From Acidobacteriota bacterium (GTDB lineage: Bacteria; Acidobacteriota; Terriglobia; 2-12-FULL-54-10), in assembly GCA_009691245.1 (NCBI GenBank), contig SHUM01000001.1, forward strand, positions 62,001-126,000: DNA of 64,000 nt, read 5' to 3'. Numbering within the stretch: the stretch's first letter is position 1; each line of letters begins with the position of its first letter. This document shows positions 56,485 through 64,000 of this stretch, one piece after another. The notes beneath the pieces were generated by a model that worked only from the letters and a program-made list of their open reading frames with translations, searched no databases and was not told the origin of the DNA. The position numbers and the translations under genes are program-made.

Positions 56485-57570
56485 ATGTGCGATTTTGCCG
56501 CCGATTCAGAGGCCGCTCGTCAGTTGCTGGTGGGCCGAGTGCTCACTGTGGAGCGCGTGCGCGAGTTGAACGCCAAAGATTATTTTTACCAGATGCTCAA
56601 GGACAATCCGGAGATCACCAAGATTCATCCCGGCATCGAGAATGAGTTGCTGCGCGGCGCGATTGATTGCCACATCCACGGCTATCCGGATTTTGTGCAT
56701 CGCTCACAGGACATGTTTCAGATCGCGGTGGACGCCTCGCGCGCCGGCATGCGCGCGCTGGCGTTTAAGGATCACTGGAACGTCAGCGCCAGCTCGGCCT
56801 ATCTGGTGCAGCGCCACATCGACTCGCTTATCGAGCGCGGCGAGTTGACGCATCCCGTGGAGGTCTATGGCGGCACGGGCACCTGCTTCGGCGCGAACCC
56901 GGACGCAGTGCGCGTTGCGTTGCAATATCCCAACTGCAAGATGATCTGGTTTCCGACATTCACTTCGTTCGGCTTCTGGCGCGGCACAGGAAAACGCCCC
57001 GACGGCAAGTTGCAGCGCACCGACGTGCGCCTGGTGGGCGACAACGGCGAAGTGTTGCCCGAGGTGCAGGAGATCATGGAGATGGCCGTGGCTAAGAAGG
57101 TCGGCATGGGATTCGGCCACACAGACTTCAAGGAACTGCTGCCGCTGGCGAAGCTCGCCAAAAAGCTCGGTGTGCGCGCCACGCTCGATCACCCGCTGCT
57201 GGAGTTAAACAAGCTATTGCTCGATGAGATGAAGGAACTGGCCGACCTCGGCGTATACGTCGGGACGTACTGCCAGCCGATGATCCCCAGCCTCTACCAG
57301 CCCGTTGCCGATCCGATGGAAACGGTGAAGACCATCAAAGCCATCGGAGCCGACCGCTGCATCATCGGCAGCGACTTCGGCCAGGTGCTGCACATGGACT
57401 CGATCGACGGCATGCGCGTCTTCATCCGCGCGCTGCTCGGCTTCGGCATCAGCGAAAAAGAAGTGAAGGTGATGCTGCAAGACAATCCCGCAAAACTGAT
57501 GTGGCTGGATTCACCATCCACCGACTTTGCCAAGATTTACAAGGAGGCTCCGCCGGTAGTGGCACATTAG
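56485..57570 (+). CDS. DUF6282-family metal-dependent hydrolase
   Basis: This is a TIM-barrel, amidohydrolase-like protein of 361 residues. The metal-binding HxH is in GAIDCHIHGYPD, and further possible ligands are His in LAFKDHWNV and MGFGHTDFKE, ATLDHPLLEL and the acidic ADRCIIGSDFGQ. The family is annotated only as DUF6282. A strong GGAGG precedes the ATG. The last 4 bases overlap the 3' end of the convergent vapC. It closes the first CoA-transferase operon. Confidence 0.85.
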   Translation: MCDFAADSEAARQLLVGRVLTVERVRELNAKDYFYQMLKDNPEITKIHPGIENELLRGAIDCHIHGYPDFVHRSQDMFQIAVDASRAGMRALAFKDHWNVSASSAYLVQRHIDSLIERGELTHPVEVYGGTGTCFGANPDAVRVALQYPNCKMIWFPTFTSFGFWRGTGKRPDGKLQRTDVRLVGDNGEVLPEVQEIMEMAVAKKVGMGFGHTDFKELLPLAKLAKKLGVRATLDHPLLELNKLLLDEMKELADLGVYVGTYCQPMIPSLYQPVADPMETVKTIKAIGADRCIIGSDFGQVLHMDSIDGMRVFIRALLGFGISEKEVKVMLQDNPAKLMWLDSPSTDFAKIYKEAPPVVAH

Positions 57571-57986
57571 TTCATGATTTGGAACAGGGAGACATGCACA
57601 TGGCTGGCAAAATGCTGAAAATCTTTGTCTGCGGTTAGAATCTGCCATTTGCGATTCAGAGCCACAGCACAGATAAGTAAGTCCACCGGGGAACCGGTTA
57701 TGCCTGCCATACGACAGTCATTGAACATGCGGGCAGCTTGCTCGTAGTCCTCTCGAGTCATTTCAGCGTCATCGAAAAGCCTCAGTTCCTCACGCAACCC
57801 CAGAAACTCGCTCTGTTCGCGTATGCCCGAGAGCATCTCCTGACGGATCGCTCCGATAATTTCCACCCTGCCTTCCAGGATCAACTCTGTAAGCACTTCC
57901 TTAAAGCGCATCTGCTCCGGGTTCAGTCGCTTTTTGGTTGCTCGCAGGGCAACAGACCATACAGACGTGTCAACGAGAACTTTCAC
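57567..57986 (-). CDS. vapC: VapC-type PIN-domain ribonuclease toxin
   Basis: PIN-domain toxin of 139 residues that cleaves RNA. The acidic active-site residues are visible: Asp in MKVLVDTSVW, Glu in IGAIRQEMLSGI, Asp in SPVDLLICAVA and Asp in ILTADKDFQHFA. Its start overlaps the vapB stop by 4 bases (ATGA), the usual coupled arrangement. All catalytic positions are intact, unlike the broken RelE-type toxin at 29739. Confidence 0.93.
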   Translation of the reverse strand: MKVLVDTSVWSVALRATKKRLNPEQMRFKEVLTELILEGRVEIIGAIRQEMLSGIREQSEFLGLREELRLFDDAEMTREDYEQAARMFNDCRMAGITGSPVDLLICAVALNRKWQILTADKDFQHFASHVHVSLFQIMN

Positions 57987-58189
57987 AAGCGCTTTCTCCG
58001 GCGCTCAACTTTATAGTCGTAGTCGGGATCCCAATGCAGCGTGCCGAATAATGAGATGATCCGACGCTGCTTGATCCGCTTGATATACTCCTGCAGCGCG
58101 ACAGTGACCGCATCCTTCTTGGTCTTGTGTTTTCCGATTCGCCGTGCCTCTTCAATCAGCTTGTCCTCTATTGCAAGATTAGTCGCCAT
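57983..58189 (-). CDS. vapB: VapB-type antitoxin
   Basis: Antitoxin of 68 residues that binds VapC and the operon promoter. The N-terminal ribbon-helix-helix-like part (MATNLAIEDKLIEEARRIGKHKTKKDAVTVALQEYIKR, seen in its MATNLAIED and KTKKDAV motifs) is followed by the toxin-binding tail ISLFGTLHWDPDYDYKVERRRKRL, typical of the YDYKxxR VapB group. I chose the ATG at 58189 rather than the longer frame to 58198 because MATNLAI is the family start. vapBC divides the two halves of the CoA catabolic cluster. Confidence 0.92.
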   Translation of the reverse strand: MATNLAIEDKLIEEARRIGKHKTKKDAVTVALQEYIKRIKQRRIISLFGTLHWDPDYDYKVERRRKRL

Positions 58190-58253
58190 CCGAAGCACCT
58201 CCTACAATTAAGTCTACACAACAGAGTGTGTAGCTTCAAGTGTGATGGATAGC

Positions 58254-59156
58254 TTAGGCATGGAGCGATTCGGCGAGCGCTAGGGTGCGGCGGGCACGCT
58301 CGATGATGGGCAGGTCGAGCAACTGGCCGCCGAAGGCAACCGCGCCGTCGCCGCGTGCCTGGGCCTCATCGAAGGCTTGAATGACTTTGCGGCAGTAATC
58401 CAGTTCGGCGGCGGTGGGCGTGAACGCGGCGTTGACCGCGTCAATCTGCGAGGGATGAATCAGTGACATGCCGGTGAAGCCGATTCGGCGTGCCTGCTGC
58501 GCGAATCTCACACAGCCGTCCACGTCGTTCAAGTCGGGCCAGACGCCGTCGATAGCTTGCACATTGGCGGCGGCGGCTCCGCAGACAAACGCCGAGCGCG
58601 CGTAGAGCAGGTCGCGCGCTTCGCCTTCGCGCTGCAGGGGAAGGCCCAGCTCACGGCCAAAATCCTCGGCACCGAAAATCAGTCCGATGACGCGCGGCGA
58701 GGCCGCGGCAATCTCCTGCGCGCGGAGCAAGCCGCGCGGGCTTTCAATCGCCACCAAAAGGCGTGTGCTATTGCGCGCTATGCCCTTCTCCGGCTCCATG
58801 CGATCCAGATATTCTTCCACCGTCTCAATCTCTTCCGGCGAGTTCACTTTCGGCAGCACCAACCCTTCCAACCCGGGACGAATCACTGCTGCCATGTCGT
58901 CAAACATGCGCGCGTGGCCCACGGCGTTGATGCGCACGTAGAGCGCGGGCGTGAGTGCGTCTGACGCCGCGACCTTGTCGAGTGCCAGCGCGATCTGCTC
59001 GCGCGCCGCTTGCTTTTCGGCGGGCGCGACGCCATCTTCAATGTCGAGCATGACCGCGTCGAGCTTCGTCAGCCCGAATGATTTCTCAATCATCTTTTGT
59101 CGATGGCCGGGTACGAACATCCAAGAGCGCAGCAGTCGTGCAGTTTGGTTGGACAT
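58254..59156 (-). CDS. HpcH/HpaI-CitE family acyl-CoA lyase
   Basis: This is a TIM-barrel CoA lyase of the citrate-lyase-beta/malyl-CoA-lyase type, 300 residues. Signature segments are RSWMFVPGHRQKMIEKSFGLTKLDAVMLDIEDGVAPAEK in outline, VRINAVGHARMFDD, GLVLPKVNSPEEI, LLVAIESPRGLLRAQEI (Mg-binding Glu), IFGAEDFGRELGL (Mg-binding Asp) and the C-terminal GMSLIHPSQIDAVNAAF. Citramalyl-CoA, malyl-CoA or methylmalyl-CoA are candidate substrates. I start at the ATG 59156 (MSNQTARLL) with an AAGGCGAG-like site; a longer frame to 59351 overlaps the acyl-CoA dehydrogenase gene and is discarded. Confidence 0.9.
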   Translation of the reverse strand: MSNQTARLLRSWMFVPGHRQKMIEKSFGLTKLDAVMLDIEDGVAPAEKQAAREQIALALDKVAASDALTPALYVRINAVGHARMFDDMAAVIRPGLEGLVLPKVNSPEEIETVEEYLDRMEPEKGIARNSTRLLVAIESPRGLLRAQEIAAASPRVIGLIFGAEDFGRELGLPLQREGEARDLLYARSAFVCGAAAANVQAIDGVWPDLNDVDGCVRFAQQARRIGFTGMSLIHPSQIDAVNAAFTPTAAELDYCRKVIQAFDEAQARGDGAVAFGGQLLDLPIIERARRTLALAESLHA

Positions 59157-59181
59157 TAGATAATTCTCGCCTTCAAAGATA

Positions 59182-59213
59182 GTGGCCGCTCCATTACTGT
59201 CGCGGCTCGGATA
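59182..59213. repeat. Half copy of the 1156-1273 repeat
   Basis: GTGGCCGCTCCATTACTGTC followed by GCGGCTCGGATA matches the right arm at 1244-1273 with few changes. It separates the acyl-CoA dehydrogenase stop from the lyase start. Confidence 0.75.
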
Positions 59214-59217
59214 AAAT

Positions 59218-60378
59218 TTAATACGAGCGCGGCATTCCCAGCACGTTCTGGCCGAGGAACGCCAGCACCATGTTGTTGTTGACTGGGGCCACGGTGAACA
59301 GGCGCGTCTCGCGGAATTTGCGTTCGACGTCATAGTCGCGGGCAAAGCCATAGCCGCCGTAGGTGTTCAGGCAAACGTTGGCGGCTTCCCACGCGGCGTC
59401 GGCGGCGAGCATTTTTGCCATGTTGGCTTCCGCGCCGCACTTCTCGCCGCGCTCAAATTTCGCGGCGGCGTGGAAGCGCATCAGGTCGGCGGCCTCCACA
59501 TGCGCGTATGCCTGCGCGATGGGGAACTGCACGCCCTGATTCGCGCCGATGGGGCGGCCAAAGACGACTCGCTCAGTGGCGTACTTCGAGGCACGATCCA
59601 CAAACCAGCGGCCATCGCCGATGGCCTCGGCGGCAATCAGAATGCGCTCGGCGTTCCAGCCGTCGATGATGTAGCGGAAGCCCATGCCCTCCTCGCCGAC
59701 CAGATTTTCGGCTGGAATCTCCACGTCCTCGAAGAAGACCGTGTTGGTGTGATGATTGATCATGATGTCGAGCGGCTGCACGTCGAGCTTGCCCTTCACG
59801 TTGCGCATATCCACGATGAAGACGGAGAGGCCGCGTGTCTTGTCCTTCAGCTCGTCGTATGGCGTGGTGCGCGCCAGCAGTAGCATCAGGTCGGATTGCT
59901 TGACGCGCGAGATGAAAATTTTCTGCCCGTTGACGATGTACTTATCGCCCTGGCGGATTGCTTTCGTCTCGATGCGCGTGGTCTCCGAACCGGCGTTCGG
60001 CTCGGTAACGGCAAACGCCTGCATGCGAATCTCGCCGCTGGCGATCCCCGGCAGGTACTGTTTCTTCTGACGGTCGTTGCCGTGGCGCAGCAGCGTGCCC
60101 ATGATGTACATCTGCGCGTGGCAGGCGCCGGAGTTGCAGCCTGAGCGGTTCATCTCTTCAAGAATAATGCTGGCGTCAGTGAGACCCAGGCCCGCGCCGC
60201 CGTACTCTTCCGGGATCAGCGCGGCGAGGTAGCCGGATTTGGTGAGCGCGTCGATGAACTCCTTTGGGTAGCGCTCGGCCTTGTCTACTTCGCGCCAATA
60301 GGCGTCGGGATAATCACGGCATAGCTCGCGCACGGCGCCACGGATGGCCAATTGGTCTTCGGTAAGAGTTGTGGGCAT
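59218..60378 (-). CDS. Acyl-CoA dehydrogenase
   Basis: FAD enzyme of 386 residues, normal length. Landmarks are LIPEEYGGAGLGLTDASIILEEM, QAFAVTEPNAGSETTRI (FAD and substrate contact), IVNGQKIFISRVKQSDLMLLL, FGRPIGANQGVQFPIAQAYAHVEAA and the C-terminal CLNTYGGYGFARDYDVERKFRETRL. The catalytic base usually sits in this last segment or in the preceding one; it is not obvious here. The gene precedes the CitE-like lyase on the same strand and is divergent from maoC, with a 143-base shared promoter region. Methylsuccinyl- or isobutyryl-type substrates are possible. Confidence 0.92.
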   Translation of the reverse strand: MPTTLTEDQLAIRGAVRELCRDYPDAYWREVDKAERYPKEFIDALTKSGYLAALIPEEYGGAGLGLTDASIILEEMNRSGCNSGACHAQMYIMGTLLRHGNDRQKKQYLPGIASGEIRMQAFAVTEPNAGSETTRIETKAIRQGDKYIVNGQKIFISRVKQSDLMLLLARTTPYDELKDKTRGLSVFIVDMRNVKGKLDVQPLDIMINHHTNTVFFEDVEIPAENLVGEEGMGFRYIIDGWNAERILIAAEAIGDGRWFVDRASKYATERVVFGRPIGANQGVQFPIAQAYAHVEAADLMRFHAAAKFERGEKCGAEANMAKMLAADAAWEAANVCLNTYGGYGFARDYDVERKFRETRLFTVAPVNNNMVLAFLGQNVLGMPRSY

Positions 60379-60521
60379 TGGGTCAGCTCGCTATCAATGA
60401 AGTTAAGTTCTCGAGGCCATGAGCTCGCAGCTTGTTCCAGGCGCTGAGGACGTAGTATATAAGATGACTTGCTTCATTCCAAAAAGTCCAGCAGGTCAGG
60501 GTTTTATCAGGAGGATTCATC

Positions 60522-61022
60522 ATGGCGGTAAAGCCGGGTTGGGAAGGAAGATTTTTTGAGGACTTCGTGGTGGGCGATATTTATCGGTGCCGCCTGGGTC
60601 GGACCGTAACGGAGAACGACAACATCTGGTTCACGCTGCTGACCAACAACACCAATCAGATTCACTTCAATAATGACTACGGCAAGCGCACCGAGTTCGG
60701 CAAATGCCTCATCAACAGCGCGCTGACCCTGGCGATTGTTGCAGGCATGGGCGTGGCCGACGTCAGTGAGAACGGCTTCGCTCTGGGCTGGGATGAGATC
60801 AAACTGCCCGGCCCGCTCTTTGCCGGCGATACGATTTATTCCGAGTCTGAGGTGTTGGAGATACGCGAGTCAAAATCGAAGCCGCAATGGGGCATCATCA
60901 AGGTGCGAACGCGCGGCATCCAGCAGGAGGGTAAGGTGGTCATCGACTACGTGCGCTCGGTGATGGTCTATAAGCGCGCGCACGCGCCGCTGCAAAACCT
61001 GTTTCCCGAAGTGAAGAAGTAA
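60522..61022 (+). CDS. MaoC-family hot-dog acyl-CoA hydratase
   Basis: This is a single hot-dog domain hydratase of 166 residues. The active-site region TVTENDNIWFTLLTNNTNQIHFNNDYGKRTEFGKCLIN (seen in its NNTNQIHFNNDY motif) corresponds to the DxNPxH motif, with Asn in place of the Asp, as occurs in mesaconyl-CoA-hydratase-like members. A second landmark is LPGPLFAGDTIYSESEVLEIRESKSK. AGGAGG precedes the ATG. The CaiB-type transferase begins 2 bases after its stop, so the two are translationally linked. Confidence 0.9.
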   Translation: MAVKPGWEGRFFEDFVVGDIYRCRLGRTVTENDNIWFTLLTNNTNQIHFNNDYGKRTEFGKCLINSALTLAIVAGMGVADVSENGFALGWDEIKLPGPLFAGDTIYSESEVLEIRESKSKPQWGIIKVRTRGIQQEGKVVIDYVRSVMVYKRAHAPLQNLFPEVKK

Positions 61023-61024
61023 GA

Positions 61025-62242
61025 ATGGCGAACACTCCCTTAAAGTCAATCACCGCGCCGCGCCGCGCTCTCGATGGTGTGCGTGTGCTGGCGCTGGAGG
61101 CTTCCGTCTCGGCGCCGCATTGCAGCCGACTGTTGGCCGATCTGGGCGCCGAGGTCATCAAGATCGAGAAGCCCAGCGAAGGCGATATCCTGCGCGGCTG
61201 GGACTCGGCCGTGCGTGGGCTGGCGTCGGGCTATGTTTGGCTGAACTACAACAAGCGCAGCTTCGCCATTGATGTGAAGAAGCCTGCCGGGCGCGCCGCC
61301 GTCGAGAAGCTGGCCGCGCAGGTGGATGTGTTCCTTGAGAACTTCGCGCCCGGTGTGGCGGAGCGGCTGGGCTTTGGCGCGGCGAAGTTGCGCGCGATGA
61401 ATCCTCGACTTATCTACTGCTCAGTTTCGGGCTACGGGCAGGATGGACCGTATCGCGATGTGAAAGCCTACGACCTGCTGATACAGGGCGAGGCTGGTGT
61501 CATCGCCAGCACCGGAACACCCGAACATCCTGCGAAGGTGAGCGTTCCCATCGCCGACTTGGCCGTCTCGATGTACGCGACATCGGGCATTCTCGCCGCG
61601 CTCTACGAGCGTGAGCGAACCGGGCGCGGGCAGGTGCTGGACGTCTCGATGTTTGAGTCGTTGCTTTCCTGGCTGGGCTATTTCCCGCACCACTTCTGGC
61701 ATCGCGGCGAGGAACCGGAGCGTGTCGGCATGCGCCACCACTTCGTTACGCCTTACGGGCCGTATTTGGCGAGCGATGGCGTATATGTAAATCTTGCGGT
61801 AGCCACTGCGCTTGACTGGACGGTTTTTTGCCAGCAGGTCATTGAACGTCCCGATCTGCTCGATGACGCGAAGTTCGCCACATCCGAGTTGCGCCGCGCC
61901 AACCGCGTGGTGCTGGAGAAATTGATTGAAAAGATATTTCTGACACGGCCAGCGGCGGAGTGGCTACAGCGGCTGGAGACCGCGCGGCTGCCGCACGGCA
62001 TCGTCAGAGGCATCGCGCAAGTGCTGTCGCATCCGCAAACACTTGCACGCCATATGATCCAGCAGGTCGCCTCGCCAGTCGGCGAAGTGCCGGTGATCGC
62101 CAGCGCGCTACGCATGTCGGACAGCCCGCCGCGCCTCGATCCCGTGCCGGACCTCGGAGCGGACACTGAAGCCATCCTCAATGAACTAGGTTTCTCAAGC
62201 GAAGAGATTGCCGCAATGAAGGCCGATCAAACCATTTCCTGA
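61025..62242 (+). CDS. Family III (CaiB/BaiF) CoA transferase
   Basis: CaiB/BaiF-type CoA transferase of 405 residues. Landmarks are LDGVRVLALEASVSAPHCSRLLADLGAEVIKIEKPSEGD in outline, VWLNYNKRSFAIDVKKPAGR, DVFLENFAPGVAERLGFG, LIYCSVSGYGQDGPY and the catalytic Asp in VKAYDLLIQGEAG (as in formyl-CoA transferase Asp169). The C-terminal part has RLPHGIVRGIAQVLSHPQTLARHM. These enzymes move CoA onto carboxylic acids such as itaconate or mesaconate. It is coupled to maoC, and a family A palindrome ends the operon. Confidence 0.93.
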   Translation: MANTPLKSITAPRRALDGVRVLALEASVSAPHCSRLLADLGAEVIKIEKPSEGDILRGWDSAVRGLASGYVWLNYNKRSFAIDVKKPAGRAAVEKLAAQVDVFLENFAPGVAERLGFGAAKLRAMNPRLIYCSVSGYGQDGPYRDVKAYDLLIQGEAGVIASTGTPEHPAKVSVPIADLAVSMYATSGILAALYERERTGRGQVLDVSMFESLLSWLGYFPHHFWHRGEEPERVGMRHHFVTPYGPYLASDGVYVNLAVATALDWTVFCQQVIERPDLLDDAKFATSELRRANRVVLEKLIEKIFLTRPAAEWLQRLETARLPHGIVRGIAQVLSHPQTLARHMIQQVASPVGEVPVIASALRMSDSPPRLDPVPDLGADTEAILNELGFSSEEIAAMKADQTIS

Positions 62243-62249
62243 TTGTGCG

Positions 62250-62335
62250 ACAGAGCCGCGACCGGGCGGGAGCGGTTTCTCAGTGGAGCCGCCAGGCGGC
62301 ATCGCATGACCGCTCTCTCCCGGTCGCGGCTCTGT
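62250..62335. repeat. Family A palindrome after the CaiB-type gene
   Basis: Arms 62250-62276 (ACAGAGCCGCGACCGGGCGG...) and 62309-62335 pair over 27 positions with one or two mismatches around a 32-base loop. It lies between two convergent genes and may terminate both. Confidence 0.93.
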
Positions 62336-62342
62336 TTAGAGA

Positions 62343-63680
62343 TTAATCCGCCCCGCTTGCTGACATCTGCACGGCCACCAGTGCGGACTCGCGGTCGCGC
62401 ATGGCGACGCGGTGCAGCGTGAAGTAGCAGATGGCACCGAGGACATTCATCATCAACAAGAACAGGAAACCGCCCCAGTACGCTCCACCAAGCGCACCGA
62501 TCAGCTTGCCGAAGGCCCACGGGCCGATTGCGGACACGAGACTGCCCACGCACATATAGATTCCTGTTCCTCGAGCGATGGCCTCGGGACGGACCAGTGT
62601 ATGCAGCAGCGCACCATTCAGTGCGGCGATGCTGCAGGGCACGGCGGTCAGCGCGGCCAGCAGCACGGCGCTCAAGGCGGCAGGCCCCCAGTGCGCCGCG
62701 GGCAGAACTACGATCACAAAGACCAGGCAGGTGGCCATCGCGGTCAGGGCGCGCTTCATGGTGCGGTCGGCGATAATGCCCACCAGCACCGTCAGCGGTA
62801 CGGCGAGCAGGTAGCCGATGGTGAGCCACGTGCTCATCTCCCCGCGCGTAAGTCCGCGCTGCGAGAGGACGAAGCTGGGCGTCCACTGAATCATCGTAAA
62901 GATGGTGGTCACGGAGATGATGGTGCACAGCGTGATGATCCAGAATGAGCCGCTGCGCAGCAAGTCGCCAAAGGTCATCTTGACCACCGCGCGTTCCTGC
63001 TTGCGATCCGCCTCAATGTCGGCCAGCTCGCGCGAGTCGAGGCCCTTCTGATCCTGCGGCGTGCTGGAGATGAAGAAAAAATTGATGAGAGGGATGAGCG
63101 AGATGCCCGCCAGCGCGAGGATCATGCCGCGCCAATTGCTGCTGACGATTAGCGCGCTGATGAGAGGCACGCCCAGCGCGGTGCCGAGGCTCGGTCCGGT
63201 GAGCCAAAACGTCTGTGCGCGGGAATGCTCGCGCGAGGGGAACCAGCGGTTGGTGAGCGAGTTGCTCACCGGCCACATGTTTCCTTCGGCCACGCCCAGC
63301 AGAAAACGGGCCACGTACAGTTCCTGCAAGCTGGTGGCCCGCGACATCAGAACCATTACCGCGGCCCAACCCAGCGTTCCGGCAATCAGGCAGGCGCGCG
63401 CGCCGAAACGATCCACCAGCAGGCCCCAGAAAAAAATGGAGACGCCATAGCCGACGAAGAAAAGCGACATCAGCCCACCGAGTTCGCCGAAGCGGCCATC
63501 CATCTGTAGTTCGTCGAGGAATCCTTTGTCGGCGATGACCAGAGAGATGTTGATCTTGTCGAACTGGCCGATGGTCCACCACAGCAACATGCTGGTGGCC
63601 ACCAGCAACCAGCGCTTGGTGCCCAGCATTTGGCCAATCGATACCTTACTGCCCGACCCCGCAGCCATTGGTCCCGCCAT
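62343..63680 (-). CDS. MFS transporter, anion:cation symporter (ACS) type
   Basis: This is a 445-residue inner-membrane transporter with twelve hydrophobic segments. ACS-family features are DKINISLVIADKGFL in TM1, GYGVSIFFWGLLVDRFGARACL (motif A), RFLLGVAEGNMWPVSNSLTNRWFP and FWLTGPSLGTALGVPLISALI. These transporters take up organic anions such as hexuronates, tartrate or dicarboxylates. Beside the CitE/ACAD/MaoC/CaiB genes it is a plausible importer of their substrate. A start at 63668 is also possible. Confidence 0.92.
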   Translation of the reverse strand: MAGPMAAGSGSKVSIGQMLGTKRWLLVATSMLLWWTIGQFDKINISLVIADKGFLDELQMDGRFGELGGLMSLFFVGYGVSIFFWGLLVDRFGARACLIAGTLGWAAVMVLMSRATSLQELYVARFLLGVAEGNMWPVSNSLTNRWFPSREHSRAQTFWLTGPSLGTALGVPLISALIVSSNWRGMILALAGISLIPLINFFFISSTPQDQKGLDSRELADIEADRKQERAVVKMTFGDLLRSGSFWIITLCTIISVTTIFTMIQWTPSFVLSQRGLTRGEMSTWLTIGYLLAVPLTVLVGIIADRTMKRALTAMATCLVFVIVVLPAAHWGPAALSAVLLAALTAVPCSIAALNGALLHTLVRPEAIARGTGIYMCVGSLVSAIGPWAFGKLIGALGGAYWGGFLFLLMMNVLGAICYFTLHRVAMRDRESALVAVQMSASGAD

Positions 63681-63767
63681 CGCTTAATTCTCCTCAGGTT
63701 CCATGAGACGTTCAATAAGAATCTCTGACGCCGCCAACAGTATATATGAACAGCGAATCCTGAAGGG

Positions 63768-64000
63768 TTAGTTGATGGCCACGGTTACACCGGGCTGGCT
63801 GGCAAAACCGCCGATCTGTAGTTCAACGGGTACCGAACTGCCTATGGTAATATTCGCGGGCACGACTACATTAATTTGCAAGAGGCCGGCAAATCCGGGC
63901 GCGGCTCCAGCGAAGCGAACCGTGGCCGGAGCGCCGCCAATGCGCACGGCGACGGGAAGCACTGGGGCGGGGAAGGGGGACTGCGCCAGCACTCCCTCCA
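63768..64000 (-). CDS. C-terminal TIGR03437-type domain of a large secreted protein, partial
   Basis: This is the last 77 or so codons of a gene whose start lies beyond the right edge. The sequence VRIGGAPATVRFAGAAPGFAG, then LLQINVVVPANITIGSSVPVEL and a VTVAIN end, closely follows the Solibacter-type C-terminal domain TIGR03437 (GGxPAxVxFAGxAPGFxGLxQVNxxVP). This domain ends many large secreted beta-rich proteins in Acidobacteriota. The gene's N-terminal function cannot be seen here. Confidence 0.82.
   Translation of the reverse strand, partial: EGVLAQSPFPAPVLPVAVRIGGAPATVRFAGAAPGFAGLLQINVVVPANITIGSSVPVELQIGGFASQPGVTVAIN

Overview
This 64 kb window is a chromosomal segment of a high-GC Acidobacteriota bacterium, probably near the Solibacter/Bryobacter lineage. 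Three things support this: an Oar-like TonB-dependent receptor with an N-terminal carboxypeptidase-regulatory-like domain; a DUF1592/DUF1552 secreted pair, an ankyrin/VWFA-related pair and a DUF5916 protein; and, at the right edge, a C-terminal segment resembling the Solibacter-type TIGR03437 domain. I found no tRNA, rRNA, CRISPR array, transposase or phage structural gene.

Layout. 1-8.5 kb: a frameshifted di-haem peroxidase, a secreted amidase, miaB, a small DUF5684 membrane protein and an NHL beta-propeller protein split by an in-frame TGA. 8.7-19 kb: the TonB-type receptor, a translationally coupled DUF1592-DUF1552 pair, a nonsense-interrupted VWFA protein behind an ankyrin protein, and hslR. 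19-35.5 kb: housekeeping genes for protein quality control and envelope biogenesis (lysS, clpB, fmdB-like, bamA, clpC, lolD, lolC). An accessory patch at 28.2-30.6 kb separates clpC from bamA and holds a broken TPR gene, a toxin-antitoxin pair with a frameshifted toxin, and a cysteine-rich hypothetical gene. 35.6-47.3 kb: a KAP NTPase remnant, a large PilZ protein cut by an amber codon, an amidohydrolase, a secreted TPR protein, a B3-like metallo-hydrolase with changed zinc ligands, an MFS exporter and a DUF5916 outer-membrane protein. 47.4-53.6 kb: hisS (behind a structured, terminator-bearing leader), aspS, mutL and cmk. 53.6-63.7 kb: a CoA-based catabolic cluster: two-subunit CoA transferase, LLM oxidoreductase, DUF6282 hydrolase, then after vapBC a CitE-type lyase, acyl-CoA dehydrogenase, MaoC hydratase, CaiB transferase and an MFS transporter. 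The second half has the composition of itaconate/mesaconate-type C5-dicarboxylate degradation clusters.

Two patterns run through the window. First, the intergenic spaces carry at least six families of long, often perfect palindromic repeats; one copy lies in frame inside lolC and adds a low-complexity linker to its periplasmic domain. Second, at least seven reading frames are interrupted (five in-frame stops and two frameshifts), and coding sequence continues convincingly past each lesion. These are either recent gene decay, assembly error or, least likely, recoding. The TGA in the beta-propeller gene is followed by a hairpin that loosely fits a bacterial SECIS element.
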